Assembly (NCBI GenBank): GCA_037367405.1 | Contig: JAZKJV010004137.1 | Location: 1,054,001 to 1,118,000 of the forward strand | DNA length: 64,000 bases | Source of the DNA: Ottelia alismoides | Taxonomy: Eukaryota > Streptophyta > Magnoliopsida > Alismatales > Hydrocharitaceae | Direction: 5' to 3' | Shown: positions 59,360 to 64,000 of the stretch, in pieces | Position numbering within the stretch: position 1 is the first letter of the stretch | Layout of the letters: the number at the start of each line of letters is the position of its first letter | Position numbers and translations under genes: made by a program | Notes under the pieces: generated by a model | Told to the model about the DNA's origin: nothing | Database searches by the model: none | Seen by the model: the letters and a program-made list of their open reading frames with translations, nothing else

Positions 59360-60700
59360 CTCAACCCATGGCTATGGTTTCCCTGACATATGCTCCTCCT
59401 GTACATGATGTGCACGGTAGATGGGAGTAGCGGATGTAGATACAGCAGGAATCTTCATCCGGGATACCATCTTAGCCAAGTATTCCATCAGCTTTGCAAC
59501 TTGGACAAACTATTGTCAAGTTCATTCATCCTCCTGTCGATTCTCTCCACTAATGTCAACTTATATGGAATGATTCACATGCGAGGAATCAAATTCCCAT
59601 AGATATCGACTATAGCTTTCTCCCCTTTGCTTGGTAACAGTGTGATGAGAGGATCTAATAAGCTATGCTAGCAGTGTGTGAACGATTTGTTTTGACCATC
59701 TACTCGAATACTTTCTAGAAATATCCACACCACGTGAAGCATAGATGCCTTCACAGGCAGTGCTCATCAAACCGTGGACGTCAAGGCTAAGACCATTGTA
59801 AAATGATTGAACCAGGATAGTATTATATAAACCATGTCAAGGACACTTCTATATCAAATCCTTGAATCTCTCCCAAGCATCATAGAATGGCTCCTTCAAC
59901 ACTTGAGAGAAACTGGTAAGATATGCTCCCTCTGGTTAGTTCTATCCAATGGGCATAACGTCTTCAAGAAAAGGTCCTTGAAAAGGGGTATATGTAGTTA
60001 CAACTACCCCAGGTTCTTCATCCAATAATCTGACGTGTCTCCTAAAGGCGAAAGGTAGAGATTTGAGGCCAATTATAATCCTAATTTGCCTTGTCTCCTA
60101 AGGCAAAAGGTAGAGATTTGAGCCCAATATGATACTAATTAACCCTAGGATGCCTAAGGTTATCACAAACCAACTCAAAGTCCCTAAGGAATGCATATGG
60201 TTCCTCAAGTGCATTCCCATTGAAATGAGGCAGTAAGTTAAGTAATTGCGACTTCAATTCATATTCAACCTTCGGGTTGGGCTAGACTCAACCAATTTTG
60301 CACTATATACTGCCTAGGATTATATGCCACATCCATCGGCGCATCTACTCCCAAATTTAGTTGGCATATATGTGCTCTTAATAATGTATTATTCTGTTCA
60401 GATGTTGGATACCTAGCAAGAATCATTAGCATCGGGTCCTCATGCACCTCCTCCTCACCATTATATCTCTTTGGAGGAATCTTATATAGATCTTCTTGAA
60501 ATCCTTCAGAAAATAAAAGGTCTTGGGTCAGAATAAGAAGTGAAAATGATCCTAGACTCAAGAGGGTCATAAGTATAGGTAGATCCATGGAGTGAGGTTC
60601 CACAGACCTTAGAAGACATATTAGGAGAGTTCATTGAAAGGTTCACAAAGTCCGAAAAAATTTCTCCCCAATTATCCATCTTCGAAGTCAAAAGGAGATG
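59360..60700 (-). pseudogene. Gag of the Athila-like element, split by the insertion
   Basis: Minus frame 60265-60603 gives RYPTSEQNNTLLRAHI and the gag N-terminal MDVAYNPRQYIVQNWLSLAQ; further on ELKSQLLNLLPHFNGNALEE and PYAFLRDFELVCDNLRHPRV are readable across a frame change near 60265. Later segments (about 59900-59370) hold FVQVAKLMEYLAKMVSRM. Local 56-base tandem duplication at 60037-60144 and stops disable it. Continues at 45320. Confidence 0.8.
60037..60144. repeat. Two-copy 56-bp tandem repeat in gag
   Basis: Units 60037-60092 and 60093-60144 share GTCTCCTAA, AAAGGTAGAGATTTGAG and CCAAT.T.AT. .CTAATT. It duplicates gag codons. Confidence 0.85.
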
Positions 60701-62135
60701 AATAAGAGTACAATTGAATCAAGGAGATCTAGTATTAAGGTTCACTTGAATGTGCAGAATAAATTTACACAAATACAATAACTCAAACCAATGATAATTT
60801 CACCAACATCGCACGTGAAGACTGTAAAAGTTCAGACGAATTATCTTGTCAATTTTTAAGTTAATGATAACCCAATCTTTCTAAACATTACACATAAGGA
60901 GTTGCCTTATGCCTAGTAGTGCTCCTGTATGCTCTCAGCCAATGAGTTGATCTTCTCGAGTTGTCGAATTTAATATCACACCCCAAAAGAGACACACAAG
61001 CATGCACAACAAAATGTATTTCTAAGGTCGAAGGCAACCACTTGCAGCTCCCAAAACGGCAAAAGTCGGACTTGGAGATTTAGGGTGGAAGCCCAGGGAT
61101 TCAGGCTCTAACATTAGGGGACTCATCCTCATCCACTCTCTCTAGGGTAAGTACATGTGTCCAATGAGGGCTTTGGTCACCCGTAATACAATATTGATTT
61201 TATTCCAAGTTTATTTTTTTATCGCCTCACATAATTTAGTCCCGAATTTAGAGTTTAGGTTATTTCTTGGATTAATGTGACCACATAAGATATGCCTAAC
61301 ATTAAGTCCCTTTTTCATTTAACCTTATGTTGTAAAATAAGAGGAAGGAATCGGAAAATGGAATGCAAGCGGAAATCAATTATGCATGCAGTAGTTTAGG
61401 AATCCTTACTGCACTTCCCAGTACTCTCCATGGGGATGCTAGACTGAATTTATAAAACTATAGACTATATGATGCAAGTTGAGAAACCACACCTAAAAAG
61501 AAGTTCTATTAGCTTGAAAGAAGTTCAATTAATTTGAGCTATAAGTAAAATGTTTTATGGTATATATATGAACGAATCTATTAAGATAGTGAATCTTAAA
61601 AGATCAAGTGTGGTCTAGTTTGTACGATTTGGAACAATGCAATTTGACCTAAATTTTGACTATTTGAATCGAATGTGCCTAAACCGAATCATGCCACTCA
61701 AGTCGAGAACCACTCTCGACACACCACAATTAAAAGAATAAATATTTGCCTTACGCTAGAACTCAACTAAGAACTGTTGTAAATAGGGCACTTAAACAAA
61801 ATATTATAACAGAAATATTACAACACAAAATTGACTAATTAATCTAGTTAAAACCTCTACTAAAGCAGTTATTATTGTGGATTCTTCAGCAAGAGCTCCA
61901 AGCTCATCGCCTCCACGTACCTTCGGTCTTCATTTGCTCCACGGACCCTACCACAAAATAATCAAGGGCCTAGATGTCTCAAGAGATAAATAGCTATATA
62001 AATAGTTAAAACATAAGCAAATGTACACACCAAACAAAATAATGAAAATAATCACAACAAATACGTAATCTAAATTGCATTAGAAATCAAAAAGAGAAAT
62101 ACCTAAACTAAAATAAATCAAATAATGCAGTGTGT
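60701..62135 (-). other. Leader of the Athila-like element
   Basis: Non-coding. Shares a GGAAGGAATCGGAAAATGGAATGC-like stretch (near 61340) in position and composition with the other two leaders. No gene. Confidence 0.55.
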
Positions 62136-62152
62136 CTCCGGTAAAGGCACCA
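62136..62152 (-). other. Primer-binding site, tRNA-Asp type, degenerate
   Basis: Minus strand TGGTGCCTTTACCGGAG, followed two bases away by the LTR start (TG at 62155). Decayed relative of the site at 55206. Confidence 0.75.
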
Positions 62153-62154
62153 TC

Positions 62155-64000
62155 TGGTCATTCGCTAAATGGCTAACCTAAATAAGCTTCGTTGTAATAC
62201 GACCGCTTATATTTCAATCAGAATCGAGTTGTAAAATCTATGTAAAGAGGACTCGATTTAATTTATCCTACATGAGTCCAAGGTTGAACACAAGGACATG
62301 AGCAACTAGCTAAATTAATCTAGGTATTAAAGATTTAATTGAGTGATTAAATAGTGAACCTTGGTCAAACAAATGTCAATAATGTTGTGCATGATTTTTC
62401 AAAGATTCTTTTATGCAAATATATTAAGTCAATAATAATGATAATGCAACACAAAGTATGATGCACAAACACACAAGTAAACTCATGACTAATTGATTTT
62501 TTAATAACTTGAACAATGAATAACAAACTAATTCAATGAAAGGTCCAATTTTCAAGCTTCTAAAATCATGTCACATCGAGAAGTCTCTTTCTAAAGAAAT
62601 AATAAGTTCTACAACTCAATCACACCTCAAAGGAATATCTAATCAGGAATAAGTGTCCTTAAATATTATTAATCTTCCCCTATTAAAGAGATTAAATGTC
62701 AACTAGATTATTCAGGGAAGCAATGAATAAGAAGAAAATCTTTTTTTAGCAAAATTAAAAGACTAGAAAAGGAATTTTTTTATTCTCTGAAATTTAATGC
62801 ATGATAAGTAGATCAAATCAAGTAATTAATAGCACCACAATAAAGAGAATAAAGAGACCATAAAATGACATCAATTTCATTAAATTTGGAGCTATGGTTC
62901 ACAAGATGTCAACCAATTAATACATGGGCATAATTGCAATAAAATATGAATTAAAAGAACTTAAGTCATCATAAAAATGTCTTGGAAGGACTAAAATGTA
63001 ATAAAAATAAATTGATATGGGTTTAGTATAAAAATTATAGCGTGTGAGGGCTTATCTTTATTTTCAGGGACCTAGAGGGTTATTGCAGCAAAATTTCCAC
63101 CCGTACGTGTTTTGGCACATGACGGTTGAATTAAAGTGCAATATTCTGAAGATGTGTAGGGCTTCTGCAATTATCTCCGTGTCACTTGACTTGGTGCAAG
63201 CGTTGCTCGGTTTTGGTGCTCCGGTGAAGAGGCCCGACCGCCTCTATTCTCATATGGTGTTTGTGAAGATCGATGAAGCTCATCAGTGTCCTAGTAAAAA
63301 AGACTGTGATGCAATCCCCAAGTGGAACCACTTGGAATACCCCCTCGAAGAGAGTTTTTCGGAGACAGAATCAATCAAGGAGTCTTTGATGAATGTCCAA
63401 TCACTGAAGGACTTGGAGTGCTTACATCGTTAGAAGACAAAGCCAAGGCAAAGATAAGGGTTTTGGGAGGTAATGGGGGCTCAATCAAAGTTGAAATAGA
63501 AAAGACCTAAATGGGTTTTTCCTTTGTTCAAGAGGAAGAATGGATCGAGGTGTACTCGAAGATGGAGAAGAGGAGAAGATTCAGGAAGATGAGTGTGAAG
63601 ATTAGGGTATGATAACATAGCTCGGGGTTGAAATAACTTTGTGAAATAGATTTTGAATCAATTGGAATTCAAGTGAGAAATCAGTCCAGCAAGATAGTAA
63701 GGCATACCAAGAAGGACAAAGATGAACAAATAAGATGTGAACGGAGGCCTGGGAGTGGAGTTCTAAGACTCCTGGTCATCACTCGAGATGGTGGCAGATC
63801 GTGGAGATCGAACGGGGTTGTTCAACACCGTAGCATGACCCAATGTTGGCCAAGGATCTCACCTAATCCTTGCTCGATCTTTATTTAGCATACTCTCGCT
63901 AACTGTCACTCAAGAAAGAGGAGAAGCTCATAGAAGAATCAATGGAGGATGCCGAAGGCAGTTGTCATCGAAAGGGTTTTGAGGAGGGAGAGATGGAAGT
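62155..64000 (-). repeat. 5' LTR of the Athila-like element, cut by window end
   Basis: Begins TGGTCATTCGC. It has the same GTCCAAGGTTGAACACAAGG phrase (62277-62296) as the other LTRs (GTCCCATGGTCGAACACAAGG). Frames at 63044-63888 have no recognised domain. The other end lies beyond the window. Confidence 0.7.

Larger units (their letters stand above)
41450..64000 (-). mobile_element. Rearranged Athila-like element (host of the 14-kb element)
   Basis: On the minus strand from right: 5' LTR (62155 to beyond the window), primer site (62136-62152), leader, gag (59360-60900 and, after the inserted element, 44700-45320), LRSGR linker (44486-44671), a tandem-duplicated linker (44079-44760), protease copy B (43422-43640), pre-RT (42548-42973), the first part of RT (about 42250-42455), then an abrupt second copy of linker plus protease (A, 41470-42247). 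Integrase and RNase H are absent. Many stops. Confidence 0.8.

Noticed and set aside
63044..63888. Host gene fragments
   Set aside because: Three overlapping frames without domains, in the position of the LTR that begins at 62155.

Overview
This window looks like nuclear DNA of a flowering plant: AT-rich, intron-bearing, and packed with plant-type transposable elements. I find no intact host gene, rRNA, functional tRNA, CRISPR array or bacterial-style operon. Species cannot be named from the sequence. Almost everything is explained as nested mobile elements whose borders can often be fixed to the base by target-site duplications (TSDs).

Layout, left to right. (1) 1-4714: old LTR-derived sequence; its first kilobase is a plus-strand LTR promoter related, in reverse, to the LTR at 23462-30362. 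(2) 4715-14465: a 9.75-kb CACTA (En/Spm) DNA transposon with 30-bp inverted ends and a 3-bp TSD (AGG). It carries a broken TNP2-type transposase, a second Transposase_24-type gene, what look like several antisense exons of a captured host gene, a GC-rich captured-looking stretch, and a 5'-truncated RTE-like LINE with a 16-bp TSD. (3) 16429-30362: minus-strand Athila-like Ty3/gypsy remnant (gag, PR, RT, RNase H; no integrase seen), with its tRNA-Asp-type primer site and an LTR into which a near full-length RTE-like LINE (26242-29566) and a 389-bp MITE (29589-29977) inserted. (4) 30363-41450: minus-strand chromovirus-type (Del/Tekay-like) Ty3/gypsy element with tRNA-Met primer site, interrupted in gag by a 3.25-kb solo LTR (37646-40896, TSD ATGCC). 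(5) 41450-64000: a rearranged Athila-like element on the minus strand (repeated protease blocks, RT fragment, gag, primer site at 62136, LTR running off the window). Its gag is split by a 14-kb non-autonomous LTR element (45321-59354, TSD TGGTC) that keeps only a protease-like reading frame.

How the parts relate: the gypsy elements with tRNA-Asp-type primer sites share the same primer-site architecture, a similar leader and similar LTR ends, so they are relatives at different stages of decay. The nesting gives a relative history: the Athila-like elements are oldest; the large non-autonomous element, the solo LTR, the LINEs and the MITE are later insertions. All element genes carry stops or frameshifts, except a 278-codon tail of the truncated LINE. 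The most novel leads are the captured exons in the CACTA element, the non-autonomous 14-kb element with its duplicated 60-residue module and hairpin array, an SINE-like insertion and an inverted LTR fragment present in only one of its two LTRs, and G-box palindromes next to the LTR TATA boxes. I found no defence, toxin or biosynthetic system.
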